Shown piece after piece: positions 1 through 8,355 of a stretch of 22,868 bases of DNA (positions within the stretch are counted from its first letter, which is position 1; every line of letters begins with the position of its first letter). Source of the stretch: an uncultured Pseudomonadota bacterium (lineage in GTDB: Bacteria; Pseudomonadota; Gammaproteobacteria; Burkholderiales; SG8-39); the NCBI GenBank assembly GCA_903895005.1, contig CAITSH010000376.1, positions 1 through 22,868 on the forward strand. Reading direction: 5' to 3'. Below the pieces are notes generated by a model that worked only from the letters and a program-made list of their open reading frames with translations, was not told where the DNA came from and ran no database searches. The position numbers and the translations under genes were made by a program.

Positions 1-1
1 G

Positions 2-838
2 ATCCTCGCGCGCGCCGCGCCCCCCGGCGTAAGGGTGATGGTGTTCTCGATCAAGCAGACTGGCGTGCCTGTCGGGGCGGCCATCAGCGGCGTGCTGCTG
101 CCGGCCCTGCTGCTCTTTATGAACTGGCACGCGGCCTTGCTCGTCCTTGCCGCGCTGAGTGTGCTGATCATTCCATGCCTGCAGCCGTTTCGCGCCACCT
201 TCGACGATGAACCGGTGACGCGCGCATCGTTGCGTGTTGCGGCAATCCTGGCACCGCTTGGCGAGGTCTGGAACGACAGGCGGATGCGCGAGCTGGCGAT
301 CTGTTCTGCGGTGTATTCGTCGGTGCAGGTGTGCCTGCTTACCTACCTGGTGTCCTACCTCAAGCTTGAACTCGGTTACACGCTGGTGCTGGCCGGGCTT
401 GTGTTTTCGTCTGCCAGCATGACAGGCGTATTCGCGCGTGTCGTATGGGGTACGGTTGCAGACCGTTTATTCAAGCCGCGCCATGTGCTTGCGGGCCTCG
501 GGATCGCAATGTCGGTTTTCGGTTTCGCTGCCTCGGCTTTCACACCGGCGTGGCCGTTCGCCTGGGTGATGGCTGTGGCCGCGCTGTTTGCGGCGACGGC
601 CGCCGCCTGGAACGGCGTTTTCCTTGCCGAGGTGGCGCGCATGGCGCCGGCCGGACGCGTCGCCATTGTCACTGGCGGCACACAGGTGTTTACCTTCACC
701 GGCTCGATGTTCGGCCCGCCTATGTTCGGGGCGCTGGTGTCGGCCAGCGGCAGTTACGCGCATGGTTACGTGCTGTTCGCGGTGCTGCCACTGATGGTGG
801 GCCTGCGCCTGCTGCGACCCGCACCCAAGGCGCGTTGA
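2..838 (+). CDS. MFS transporter, C-terminal part (5' end outside window)
   Basis: The reading frame is open from the first bases of the window, so this is the 3' part of a longer gene. Met codons near position 38 are internal rather than a start. The protein is rich in hydrophobic helices and carries a short FSIKQTGVPVG segment typical of the cyanate/nitrate-type (CynX/NimT-like) branch of the major facilitator superfamily. A second-half MFS loop is seen as GTVADRLFKPR. About eight membrane helices are visible, consistent with loss of the first few of twelve. MFS carriers of this type move small organic acids or anions across the inner membrane; the substrate cannot be read here. It ends about 38 bp before the next gene on the same strand. 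The MFS assignment is firm, the subgroup is inference. Confidence 0.85.
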   Translation: MLARAAPPGVRVMVFSIKQTGVPVGAAISGVLLPALLLFMNWHAALLVLAALSVLIIPCLQPFRATFDDEPVTRASLRVAAILAPLGEVWNDRRMRELAICSAVYSSVQVCLLTYLVSYLKLELGYTLVLAGLVFSSASMTGVFARVVWGTVADRLFKPRHVLAGLGIAMSVFGFAASAFTPAWPFAWVMAVAALFAATAAAWNGVFLAEVARMAPAGRVAIVTGGTQVFTFTGSMFGPPMFGALVSASGSYAHGYVLFAVLPLMVGLRLLRPAPKAR

Positions 839-876
839 TGCCGATTCTTCGGAACTTTCCCTGATGATGGTCCCTA

Positions 877-1494
877 ATGCGTGAAGCCGTAATGCTGTTG
901 CACGGATTGTGGCTGAACCGCCTTGCGATGCAATTTCTCGCCTCCAAGCTGCAGGGGGCGGGGTTCAGCGCGCACACCTTCGGCTATCCGTCCATGGACG
1001 AGGGACTGTCGGAAAACGCCGCCGGGCTGGCGAAGGCAATCGCGGCGCTGCCCGAGGGGCGTATTCATTTGGTCGGCCACAGCCTTGGCGGACTGGTGAT
1101 CCTGCGCTATTTGCAGGACGCGACCGATGGCCGACTTGGTCGTGCCGTGCTGCTCGGATCGCCGGTCGCAGGATCCCAGGCCGGTGCTCGCGTTGCAGCC
1201 CATGAACTGGGGCGTCCGCTGCTTGGTCGCAGCGCGGCGATCTGGGAAACGCCGCCGACCTGGACGCTGCGCGGCGAGGTCGGCATGATCGCCGGCAGCG
1301 ACCAATTCGGGCTGGCGCATTTGTTTGTTTCGCTTCCCGGCGAAAACGACGGGGTGGTGACCATTGAAGAGACCCGCATGCCCGGACTTGCCGACCATAT
1401 CGTGCTGCCGGTAAGCCATAGTGGCATGCTGTTTTCGGGTGATGTGGCGGCGCAGACAGCAAGCTTTTTGCGCGACGGAAAGTTTGCACGGTGA
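877..1494 (+). CDS. Alpha/beta hydrolase (lipase/esterase-like)
   Basis: A 205-residue protein with a compact alpha/beta hydrolase fold. An oxyanion-type HG motif (LLHG) lies at residues 7-10 and the nucleophile elbow GHSLGG at 67-72, giving Ser69. A likely acid is Asp158 in the ENDGVV segment and the likely catalytic His is His181 in PVSHSG. There is no signal peptide, so it is probably cytoplasmic. The architecture matches small PGAP1/triacylglycerol-lipase-like esterases; the natural substrate is unknown. The ATG at 877 has no clear Shine-Dalgarno. Its stop overlaps the GTG start of the next gene (GTGA, 1491-1494), which indicates translational coupling with the aminopeptidase lipoprotein. 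Confidence 0.88.
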   Translation: MREAVMLLHGLWLNRLAMQFLASKLQGAGFSAHTFGYPSMDEGLSENAAGLAKAIAALPEGRIHLVGHSLGGLVILRYLQDATDGRLGRAVLLGSPVAGSQAGARVAAHELGRPLLGRSAAIWETPPTWTLRGEVGMIAGSDQFGLAHLFVSLPGENDGVVTIEETRMPGLADHIVLPVSHSGMLFSGDVAAQTASFLRDGKFAR

Positions 1495-2543
1495 GCGTCC
1501 GGCTTGCTATGTGCATCGGCGCGGCGTGGCTGCTCGGCGGCTGCGCAACCATCGACTATTACGCCCAGGCTGTGTCAGGGCAGGTGGAGTTACTGCGCCG
1601 CGCGCGTTCCATCCCGGAGCAACTGGCGGACCCGTCGCTCACACCGGCGCTCAAGGCGCGCCTCGAGCGTGTGCTGGTGATTCGCGACTGTGCCAGTCGC
1701 GAACTGGGCTTGCCCGAAAACGGAAGTTACCGCGCGTATGCAGACCTCGGCCGGCCTTTTGTAGTCTGGAACGTCTTTGCCGCGCCCGAGTTTTCAATCA
1801 AGCCCGAGCAGTCGTGCTTTCCCATCGCCGGTTGCGTCACGTATCGGGGCTGGTTTTCACAGGCCGACGCGGAGCGACATGCGGCGGCCTTGCGGGAACG
1901 CGGCTTCGATGTCTACGTCGGCGGTGTGCCGGCGTATTCAACGCTGGGATGGTTCAACGACGCGGTGCTCAACACCTTTGTGAATTATCCGGAGCCCGAA
2001 CTCGCACGGCTGCTCTTTCACGAACTTGCCCACCAGCAGTTTTACCTTGGTGGTGACACCGTTTTCAACGAGTCGTTTGCTGTCGCCGTCGAGAACGAGG
2101 GCGTGCGCCGCTGGTTACGGCAACACGGTGCGCCGGGACAGTTGCAGCAATACGAGGCCTTCCAGGCGCGGCGGCGCGAATTCATCGCGCTCGTGCTCGG
2201 GTATCGCGCGCGGTTGGAGGCCTTGTATGCGCGCGGCCCGGCCGCCGGGGACATGCGCAGCGGCAAGGCCGCGGAATTTGTGGCGATGCGCGCCGATTAC
2301 GAGCGTCTCAAGGCGTCACCGGCCTGGGCCGGTTTTGTCGGCTACGACCGGTTTTTCGCGCAAAGCCCCAACAACGCCCATCTCGCCTCGGTCGCCGCAT
2401 ATACCGAACTGGTCCCGGGATTCCAGCGTCTGCTGGAGGAACAACGCGGCGACCTGCCGCGCTTTTATGCTGCCGTGCGCGCGCTGTCGAGTCTACCCAA
2501 GGCGGAGCGCGATGCGCGCCTGGGCGCGCCGACTGCACCCTGA
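1491..2543 (+). CDS. Putative zinc aminopeptidase, lipoprotein (COG4324/DUF2265 family)
   Basis: A 350-residue protein beginning with a lipoprotein signal: a hydrophobic stretch and lipobox LGGC with Cys18 as the lipidation site, so it should be anchored in the envelope. A zinc metallopeptidase motif HELAH is at 177-181, and the NES segment around Glu194 could give the third metal ligand. The WNVFAAPEFS and GGVPAYSTLGWFND segments fit the 'predicted aminopeptidase' family (Pfam Aminopep). The start is GTG and overlaps the upstream hydrolase stop by 4 bp. Length fits the family. Family membership is well supported by the motifs; peptidase activity is inferred from family annotation rather than shown. 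Confidence 0.88.
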   Translation: MSVRLAMCIGAAWLLGGCATIDYYAQAVSGQVELLRRARSIPEQLADPSLTPALKARLERVLVIRDCASRELGLPENGSYRAYADLGRPFVVWNVFAAPEFSIKPEQSCFPIAGCVTYRGWFSQADAERHAAALRERGFDVYVGGVPAYSTLGWFNDAVLNTFVNYPEPELARLLFHELAHQQFYLGGDTVFNESFAVAVENEGVRRWLRQHGAPGQLQQYEAFQARRREFIALVLGYRARLEALYARGPAAGDMRSGKAAEFVAMRADYERLKASPAWAGFVGYDRFFAQSPNNAHLASVAAYTELVPGFQRLLEEQRGDLPRFYAAVRALSSLPKAERDARLGAPTAP

Positions 2544-2567
2544 CGACGTCAATGCCCTGCATGGTCT

Positions 2568-2594
2568 GGAAAGCCGCGCCTGGCGCGGATTTCC
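2568..2594 (+). terminator. GC-rich hairpin after the hydrolase-aminopeptidase pair
   Basis: GGAAA and CCGCGC pair with GCGCGG and TTTCC around a 3-nt loop, with one G/A mismatch in the stem. It lies 25 bp past the aminopeptidase stop. There is no T-tract after it, so it may act as a pause or mRNA-stabilising hairpin rather than an intrinsic terminator. Confidence 0.4.
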
Positions 2595-2733
2595 GGCGCA
2601 TTCATCCTGCCGGATGAAGCTTGCAATTTTTGGCGATGCGTTCGGTGGCGAACGGATGCGGTGGCAGGGAGCGATAGAGTGGCCGCTGGATAAAACGTTT
2701 CCCCATATTTTGAAGACCAAGGAGCCAGCGGCA

Positions 2734-3222
2734 ATGGACATGAACGAAGACAGGAACAACTTGTACGGCGTGGTGAGCGACTTCGACGTGGCGATGCTGG
2801 TGACGCACACGGGCCACGCAATCCACGCGCGCCCGATGACCATCGCACGCCTGGACGAAGGCATGGGCGCCTACCTCGTGAGCGATATCCGCTCGCTCAA
2901 GATCGACGAAATTAGCGTCAACCCTCAGGCCCTGCTCACGTTTCAAGGCGCCCGAAAATTTGCTTCGGTGCGCGGCGAGCTGGCCGTGGTCCACGACCGG
3001 CAGCTAATTGAGGCGGTGTGGAAGGACGTCTGGAAGGTATGGTTTCCGCACGGCAAGTCGGACCCGAACATCGCCTTGCTGAAATTTACGGCGCATGAAG
3101 GCGAGTTCTGGGACAACGCCGGCATGCAGGGCCTTAAATATGTTTACGATGCCGCCAAGGCCTACGTGGCCGGAGAAACACTGAAAACGGACGATACGCA
3201 GCACGCCAAAGTCCGCCTGTAG
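2734..3222 (+). CDS. Pyridoxamine 5'-phosphate oxidase-fold general stress protein
   Basis: A 162-residue protein of the flavin-binding split-barrel (PNPOx-like, Pyrid_ox_like/general stress protein 26) family. Markers are HARPM at 31-35, YLVSD at 47-51, a repeated small beta-barrel core, and the C-terminal signature WFPHGKSDPN (103-112) followed by FWD near 125. Such proteins bind FMN or a related flavin and are linked to stress responses; a reaction cannot be assigned. The reading frame is open far upstream, across the end of the aminopeptidase gene. The ATG at 2734 is chosen because AAGGAG (2719-2724) lies 9 nt before it and homology-like sequence starts there. It follows a 190-bp gap and may have its own promoter. 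Confidence 0.9.
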   Translation: MDMNEDRNNLYGVVSDFDVAMLVTHTGHAIHARPMTIARLDEGMGAYLVSDIRSLKIDEISVNPQALLTFQGARKFASVRGELAVVHDRQLIEAVWKDVWKVWFPHGKSDPNIALLKFTAHEGEFWDNAGMQGLKYVYDAAKAYVAGETLKTDDTQHAKVRL

Positions 3223-3249
3223 TAGGCCGGTGGGCCGGTGTCCTATGAC

Positions 3250-3304
3250 AATATTCCATGCCTTTTGCGGGGAATATTTGCGACGGTAATGCTAATGATC
3301 ATTA
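3250..3304. promoter_or_regulatory. Two palindromes upstream of the DUF2177 gene
   Basis: An inverted repeat AATATTCC (3250-3257) / GGAATATT (3271-3278) is followed by a perfect 12-bp palindrome TAATGATCATTA (3293-3304). Both are AT-rich within GC-rich surroundings and precede the membrane protein gene by 37 bp. They may be operators; the first could also form an RNA hairpin, but no T-tract follows it. Confidence 0.35.
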
Positions 3305-3341
3305 CGTATCTCAACGCCTGAGAATATCGCAGCCACTCGTT

Positions 3342-3743
3342 ATGTTCCTAAAGCTCTATGCCGTCGCACTACCTGTCTTCTTCGCCATCGATATGGTCTG
3401 GCTGGTGGTGGTGGCCAAGCGCTTCTATCAAGACCAAATCGGTTTTTTGATGGGAGGTGAAATCAATTGGGCGGCCGCGATCGCTTTCTACCTCTTGTTT
3501 ATCGTCGGACTCGTGGTTTTCGTCATTGCGCCGGCAATTGAAAAAAACTCCTGGACGCACGCGCTTTTATTTGGAGCGCTGTTCGGACTCGTCGCTTACG
3601 CTACCTACGACCTGAGCAACCTTGCGACGCTAAAAGATTGGCCTCTTTTGGTTACGGTCGTCGACTTGGCTTGGGGGGCCACGATCGCAGCCTCGGTCTC
3701 GACCGCAACCTATTTCATCGCGCGAAGAATCGGCTTTGAATAA
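3342..3743 (+). CDS. DUF2177 family small membrane protein
   Basis: A 133-residue integral membrane protein with four hydrophobic segments, roughly at residues 4-25, 43-64, 73-90 and 101-125. Family-like features are IDMVWL (16-21) in the first helix, a FYQ-x-QIG loop, NWAAA opening the second helix and the conserved YATYDLSNLATL at 86-97. These match DUF2177, whose function is unknown. The frame is open from 3258, but the ATG at 3342 gives the usual family length and starts directly at the first helix. No clear ribosome-binding site precedes it. Base composition appears less GC-rich than the neighbours, so recent acquisition is possible. The gene is convergent with the glutathione S-transferase gene. 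Confidence 0.82.
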   Translation: MFLKLYAVALPVFFAIDMVWLVVVAKRFYQDQIGFLMGGEINWAAAIAFYLLFIVGLVVFVIAPAIEKNSWTHALLFGALFGLVAYATYDLSNLATLKDWPLLVTVVDLAWGATIAASVSTATYFIARRIGFE

Positions 3744-3860
3744 GGCATCTAAGCGTGGAGGACGCCGACGCCGAGCCGGTTTCCGTTTTCCATTAGCCAC
3801 TCATCGGGGATGATGCCAGGAGATGCCCGTCTGGTGCGGTTTTCCGGACGGTAAGGTATT

Positions 3861-4481
3861 TCAGCTAAGCGGTACCGCCACATATTTTTTGAAACCGGGC
3901 CGTTGCTTGAGGCGTTCAAGCCAGGCCGAGAGATTGGGCGTGGCCGGGTGTTCAATGGGCAGGTCCGTGAATCGGTTGAAAAAGCAGCCGGTGGGGATAT
4001 CGCCGATGGTAAACGTATCGCTGGTGATGAATTTTTTTCCCGCCATGTGGGTTTCCAGCATGCCGAACAACTCGCCACAGGACTTTGCCGCCGCCTCGAC
4101 GGCTTTCATGTCGCGCTTGTCCTCGGGGGTGCGGATAAGCTGCCAGAACACCGTGGTCATCGGCGCGCCAAGCGTGCTTGAGCACCAGTCCATCCAGCGC
4201 TCGGCGTTCATCCGATCGGTGAGCTTTTCCGGATAGAGCGTGCCCGGCGCATGCTTTGCCGCGAGGTAGCGCACGATGACATTGGATTCCCAGAGTACAA
4301 AGCCCTCGTCATCAATCACCGGCACCCGACCGTTCGGATTCATGGACCGGTACCAGGACTCGTTCACCCCCCCGAAAGCCATGCCGGCATCGGTTCTGTC
4401 AAACGGCAGTTTCAGTTCGTCGAGGCACCACAGCACTTTTTGCACGTTGATGGAATTGACGCGTCCCCAAAGTTTTAGCAT
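3861..4481 (-). CDS. Glutathione S-transferase family protein
   Basis: A 206-residue cytosolic GST. The N-terminal thioredoxin-like domain (1-77) has the putative catalytic Ser10 in RVNSINVQK, the cis-proline segment RVPVI with Pro54 and the gamma-glutamyl-binding pair Glu65-Ser66 in WESNVIVRYL. The helical C-terminal domain (about 85-206) has the GDIPTG motif of the N-capping box (TIGDIPTG). GSTs conjugate glutathione to electrophiles or use it as a cofactor. The presence of a Ser in place of Tyr suggests a theta-like/Nu-type mechanism, which is inference. It lies 98 bp downstream of the DMT exporter on the same strand and may share its transcript. Confidence 0.93.
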   Translation of the reverse strand: MLKLWGRVNSINVQKVLWCLDELKLPFDRTDAGMAFGGVNESWYRSMNPNGRVPVIDDEGFVLWESNVIVRYLAAKHAPGTLYPEKLTDRMNAERWMDWCSSTLGAPMTTVFWQLIRTPEDKRDMKAVEAAAKSCGELFGMLETHMAGKKFITSDTFTIGDIPTGCFFNRFTDLPIEHPATPNLSAWLERLKQRPGFKKYVAVPLS

Positions 4482-4579
4482 GTCCTGTCCTTATTCCTTG
4501 TTAAAAGCGTAATCTCGCTAATGTGGTTGGTCGAAGCACGCGTTGAAATCTTACAAATTCCAAATGGGTGCGGGGTGGT

Positions 4580-5485
4580 TCAGCGCCGCGAAACCAGCGC
4601 AACGCCGGCGAACACCAGCAGGGCGCCGATAAAATGATAGGCATGCGGCATTTCTCCCAGCACCAGCATGGCCATTAGCACGCCAAAGATCGACGCAAGG
4701 TTGTTGTACAGCACCGCCGTTTGCGACCCGACCACGGCGACCGCGGCATTCCAGCAGGTATAGGCGAGAACCGAACACGCAAGCGCCACGTAAAGGGTCC
4801 CGCCGACAACCATTGCGTTAAGCGGGATCACGATCGGGTTTGTCAAGTTCTCCCAGGCGAAGAGCGGCACCGTCGAGAGTACGCCGCAACCAGCTGTGAA
4901 TGCAAAAAAGCTGAGCGGATGCAACTTTGGCGGGCGCCAGCGCAGGGCGCAGGTATACACACCCCACCCGGCCATGGCCGCGAGTACGAGCACGTCGCCT
5001 TGATTGAACTGCAGCGCGGAGATGGCGGCCCAACTGCCCTTGGCGACCATGAAGACCGTCCCACACATTGCGAACACCAAGCCCGCGGCGACGCGGCGTG
5101 AAGGCCAGGCACGGTCTATAAATGCGCTCATGCCTATGACCAGGGCGGGCATCGCGCCGTTGATCAGGGCGGCGTTCATGGCCGTGGTGTAGTTGACGCC
5201 CCAGTACCCGAGCGTGCTGAATCCGGTGGTGCCGATCACGCCCAGAAATGCCAGCAGCTTCCAGTTTTCCCGCAGGGTCGGCGCGTCCTGCCGCAAAAAC
5301 CGCCAGGAAAAAGGCAGGATGAAAAGAAAGGCGATGGCCCAGCGCCAGAACGACATCGCCACCGGCGGCATGACCTGGTAGAGGCCGCGCGCGACCACCC
5401 AGCTCGAACCCCAGCAAAAGGTGGCGAGCACCATGTTGAATTGCGCGAAGGCGCGCGTACTTGTGAAAGACTTGTCCACGCGCAA
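4580..5485 (-). CDS. DMT superfamily (EamA) transporter
   Basis: About 301 residues with ten predicted membrane helices arranged as two EamA repeats. Typical features are FCWGSSWVVARG in helix 1, MSFWRWAIAFLFILP in helix 2 and, in the second repeat, a conserved segment near NLASIFGVLMAMLVLGE. EamA proteins are drug/metabolite exporters of the inner membrane; substrate unknown. The start is uncertain: a stop codon lies immediately before a TTG at 5485, with a GTG at 5479 and an ATG at 5434 (just before helix 1) as alternatives. None has a strong Shine-Dalgarno. The gene is divergent from the FMN dehydrogenase gene across only 66 bp. Confidence 0.9.
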   Translation of the reverse strand: MRVDKSFTSTRAFAQFNMVLATFCWGSSWVVARGLYQVMPPVAMSFWRWAIAFLFILPFSWRFLRQDAPTLRENWKLLAFLGVIGTTGFSTLGYWGVNYTTAMNAALINGAMPALVIGMSAFIDRAWPSRRVAAGLVFAMCGTVFMVAKGSWAAISALQFNQGDVLVLAAMAGWGVYTCALRWRPPKLHPLSFFAFTAGCGVLSTVPLFAWENLTNPIVIPLNAMVVGGTLYVALACSVLAYTCWNAAVAVVGSQTAVLYNNLASIFGVLMAMLVLGEMPHAYHFIGALLVFAGVALVSRR

Positions 5486-5551
5486 TTATCGCCGCAAGCG
5501 GTGGAGTTGGCACGCTGGTGTTGAGCCCGGTCTGGTTTACACTGCGCATCC

Positions 5552-6712
5552 ATGTCGCAAGCCGCAATCGAAAAAGCCGTCAATATTGCCGGCCTCGCCC
5601 GTCTGGCGAGGTCACGGCTGCCGCGTGTCATCTGGGATTTCCTTGACGGTGGCGCCGAGGATGAGTCGACGCTGCGAGACAACCGTGCCGCCTTTGAGCG
5701 TTACCGCCTGCGTCCGGCCATGCTGACCGGTCATGCAAAGCGCGACATGTCGGTCACGCTCTTCGGCCACCGCCTGTCGGCGCCCTTTCTCATCGGCCCG
5801 ACCGGCTTAAACGGCATTTACTGGGTCGACGCCGACCTTGCGCTGGCGCGCGCGGCCGCCGCCGAGGGCATCGGCTTCGTGCTTTCATCGCCCGCCAACA
5901 ATTCGCTGGAGCAGGTCGCGGCCGAGGGGGGCGACGGGATCAAGTTTTTCCAGCTCTATTGCTGGGATCAGCGCCCCTTGTGGGCGAGGCAAATCGAACG
6001 CGCCCGGGCCGCCGGCTATAAAGCGCTGATTGTGACCGTCGATTCGGTCATCAACGGCAAGCGCGAGCGCGACCTGCGCAACCGTTTCGCGCATGAGGTC
6101 AGGATCACGCCGCGCGTGGTTTGGGACGGACTTACGCACCCGCGCTGGCTTGCGTCGGTGTGGCTGCGCCGTGGCATGCCGCGCATGGAAAACATCGCGC
6201 CCTTTCTGCCTGCGGGTGCGGACGCGCACGAACTGGCCGAGTTCACCCGCGCACGGCGCAACCTCTCGCTCAACTGGGCCGACATCGCCTGGATGCGCAG
6301 CCAGTGGACCGGGCCCCTGCTGGTAAAGGGGCTGCTGACCGCCGAGGACGCGCGGCGCGCGCAAGCGGCCGGGGCCGACGGCGTGGTGGTGTCCAACCAC
6401 GGCGGGCGGCAGCTTGATGGCGCGCCGGCGACGCTCGATGTCCTGCCCGGGATCGCCGCGGCGGTGGGCGATTCGATGACGGTTCTTGTCGACAGCGGAT
6501 TCCGCCGCGGCAGCGACATTGTCAAGGCGCTCGCGCTCGGTGCGGACGGCGTGCTACTCGGTCGTGCGACCCTGTATGGCGTCGCGGCGGGGGGGCAGGC
6601 CGGCGCGGCGCGTGCGTTGGCGATCCTGCGCGATGAAACAGACAGGGTGATGACGCTGATGGGTTGCGCATCGGTGTCGGAGTTGGGCGCGGATCACGTC
6701 ATGCGCATCTGA
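5552..6712 (+). CDS. FMN-dependent alpha-hydroxy-acid dehydrogenase, (S)-mandelate dehydrogenase-like
   Basis: A 386-residue TIM-barrel flavoenzyme of the lactate/glycolate/mandelate family that oxidises an L-2-hydroxy acid to a 2-keto acid. Seen: WDFLDGGAEDE (28-38), IGPTGLNG (81-88), QLY at 134-136, VNGKRERDLRNRF-like segment (167-179), FMN lysine K259 in LVKGLL, active-site SNHGGRQLD (281-289) with His283 and Arg286, and DSGFRRGSDIVKALALGA (314-331). These match Pseudomonas putida MdlB closely as I remember it, including Gly85 where glycolate and lactate oxidases have Ala. That Gly is linked with aromatic substrates. MdlB is membrane-bound; the basic, hydrophobic 188-220 loop here could play the same role. 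It lies 32 bp before the FAD hydroxylase. The exact substrate is inference. Confidence 0.88.
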   Translation: MSQAAIEKAVNIAGLARLARSRLPRVIWDFLDGGAEDESTLRDNRAAFERYRLRPAMLTGHAKRDMSVTLFGHRLSAPFLIGPTGLNGIYWVDADLALARAAAAEGIGFVLSSPANNSLEQVAAEGGDGIKFFQLYCWDQRPLWARQIERARAAGYKALIVTVDSVINGKRERDLRNRFAHEVRITPRVVWDGLTHPRWLASVWLRRGMPRMENIAPFLPAGADAHELAEFTRARRNLSLNWADIAWMRSQWTGPLLVKGLLTAEDARRAQAAGADGVVVSNHGGRQLDGAPATLDVLPGIAAAVGDSMTVLVDSGFRRGSDIVKALALGADGVLLGRATLYGVAAGGQAGAARALAILRDETDRVMTLMGCASVSELGADHVMRI

Positions 6713-6744
6713 TAAACCGAAGAAATAAAACAAACAGGATTCAT

Positions 6745-8352
6745 ATGAAACAACACTTCCAGGTCGTCATCGTCGGAGGCGGTCCGGTCGGAGTGGGTCT
6801 TGCGGTTGAGTTGGGGCAGCGCGGCATTCGTTGCGCGCTTGTCGAGCGCAACGTTGATCTGGTGCGCATCCCCAAGGGGCAAAACCTGACGCAGCGCACG
6901 CTCGAGCATTTTTATTTCTGGAACTGCGTTGACGAGCTGCGCGCTGCGCGCGTGATGCCGCAGGGGGTGCCCACCAGCGGTGTCAGCGCCTACGGCAGCC
7001 TGATGGGCGAGTACTGGGCGGCACCGGCGCAACGCGAGCTGGTGCATGAGTATTATTTCCAGGCCTATGAGCGCCTGCCGCAGTATGAAACCGAAAAGGT
7101 GCTGCGCCGTCGCATGGCGCAACTGCCTTCGGTGACGGCATTTTTTGGTTGGGACGCCGTCGCGGTGGCACAGGACGCGGGCGCAGCCCGTGTGAATATC
7201 GCCGAGCGCGACGGCCCGGGTCGCATCGAGCTGGAAGCGCAATACGTCGTCGGTTGCGACGGCGGCCGTTCCATCGTGCGCGAACAGGCGGGCATCGCAC
7301 GCAGCGGCGCCGACTTTGAGCAAAAAATGATGCTCGCGGTGTTCCGTTCAAAAGAACTTCACGAAGGGCTCAAGCGCTTCCCGGTGAAATCGACCTACAA
7401 CGTGATGCATCCGGACCTGAAGGGCTACTGGCAGTTTTTCGGCCGGATCGATGTCGGCGAGGGCTGGTTTTTCCATGCGCCGGTGCCGCTATCCACCACG
7501 ACGGACAATTTTGATTTTCTTGGCTTGCTGCAAAAGGCCGCGGGCTTTGAGTTTAAATGTGAGTTCGATTACATCGGTCTCTGGGACCTGCGCGTCGCTG
7601 TGGCCGAGACTTACCAGGCCGGACGGTTCTTCATCGCCGGAGACGCGGCGCACACCCATCCTCCTTACGGCGGCTTCGGCCTCAACAATGGCCTCGAGGA
7701 CATCACCAACCTGGGCTGGAAGCTCGCCGCGCGGCTCGACGGCTGGGGCACGGATGCGTTGCTCGATACCTACAACGAGGAGCGGCGGCCGATATTCAAG
7801 GAAACCGGCGAGGACTTTATCGCCGCGCGCATCGAGCAGGACAGGGTGTTCCTTGAAAACTTCAGTCCGGAGCGCGACCGTGCCGCCTTTGAGCGGGCGT
7901 GGGAAGAGCGCATGCTCAAGACCAGCGCACGCGCCCAGGTCTATGAGCCGCATTACGAGGGCTCCTCGGTGGTGATGGGGCCGCCGGGCGGGGTCTGCAG
8001 CGCGCATGGAAGCCATACCTTCCAGTCTCGCGCCGGCCATCACCTGCCGCCGCAAAAACTGTCATCGGGGCGCAATGTATTTGAGGAACTTGGCGCGGGG
8101 TTTACCCTGCTCGTCTTTATTGATAACGAGGCCGAAGGCGACAACGCGGTTCGCGGGTTTGAGGATGCTGCGCGAAGACTCTGTGTACCGCTCAAGGTGG
8201 TGCGTGATACTTGCGACGGCGGGCGCGAGGTCTACGAAAAGAAATGCATGCTGGTGCGCCCCGACCAGTATGTTGTCTGGAACGGTGATGTCGCCCAGGC
8301 CGATCCCCTCGCCGTGATGGCAAGAGTCTGCGGCCGTGCGTTGCCCGCCTAG
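6745..8352 (+). CDS. FAD-dependent aromatic-ring monooxygenase
   Basis: A 535-residue group A flavoprotein hydroxylase (PHBH/MhpA/phenol-hydroxylase-like). It has the dinucleotide-binding GGGPVG (11-16) after VVIV, the second FAD/NAD(P)H motif CDGGRS (171-176) and the FAD-ribityl motif GDAAHTHPP at 299-307 followed by GFGLNNGLEDITNLGWKLA. The C-terminal third (about 400-535) resembles the thioredoxin-like dimerisation domain of phenol hydroxylases. Such enzymes use NAD(P)H and O2 to hydroxylate a phenolic or N-heteroaromatic ring. The frame is open further upstream into the dehydrogenase gene, but the ATG at 6745 has AGGA at 6736-6739 and the first beta strand follows at once. Its stop is 3 bp from the convergent NicX-like gene. 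Substrate unknown. Confidence 0.92.
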   Translation: MKQHFQVVIVGGGPVGVGLAVELGQRGIRCALVERNVDLVRIPKGQNLTQRTLEHFYFWNCVDELRAARVMPQGVPTSGVSAYGSLMGEYWAAPAQRELVHEYYFQAYERLPQYETEKVLRRRMAQLPSVTAFFGWDAVAVAQDAGAARVNIAERDGPGRIELEAQYVVGCDGGRSIVREQAGIARSGADFEQKMMLAVFRSKELHEGLKRFPVKSTYNVMHPDLKGYWQFFGRIDVGEGWFFHAPVPLSTTTDNFDFLGLLQKAAGFEFKCEFDYIGLWDLRVAVAETYQAGRFFIAGDAAHTHPPYGGFGLNNGLEDITNLGWKLAARLDGWGTDALLDTYNEERRPIFKETGEDFIAARIEQDRVFLENFSPERDRAAFERAWEERMLKTSARAQVYEPHYEGSSVVMGPPGGVCSAHGSHTFQSRAGHHLPPQKLSSGRNVFEELGAGFTLLVFIDNEAEGDNAVRGFEDAARRLCVPLKVVRDTCDGGREVYEKKCMLVRPDQYVVWNGDVAQADPLAVMARVCGRALPA

Positions 8353-8355
8353 CGC

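Noticed and set aside
2026..2733. In-frame extension of the stress-protein gene across the aminopeptidase 3' end
   Set aside because: The translation there is Arg/Ser-rich and out of frame with the aminopeptidase; the ribosome site and the protein fold start at 2734.
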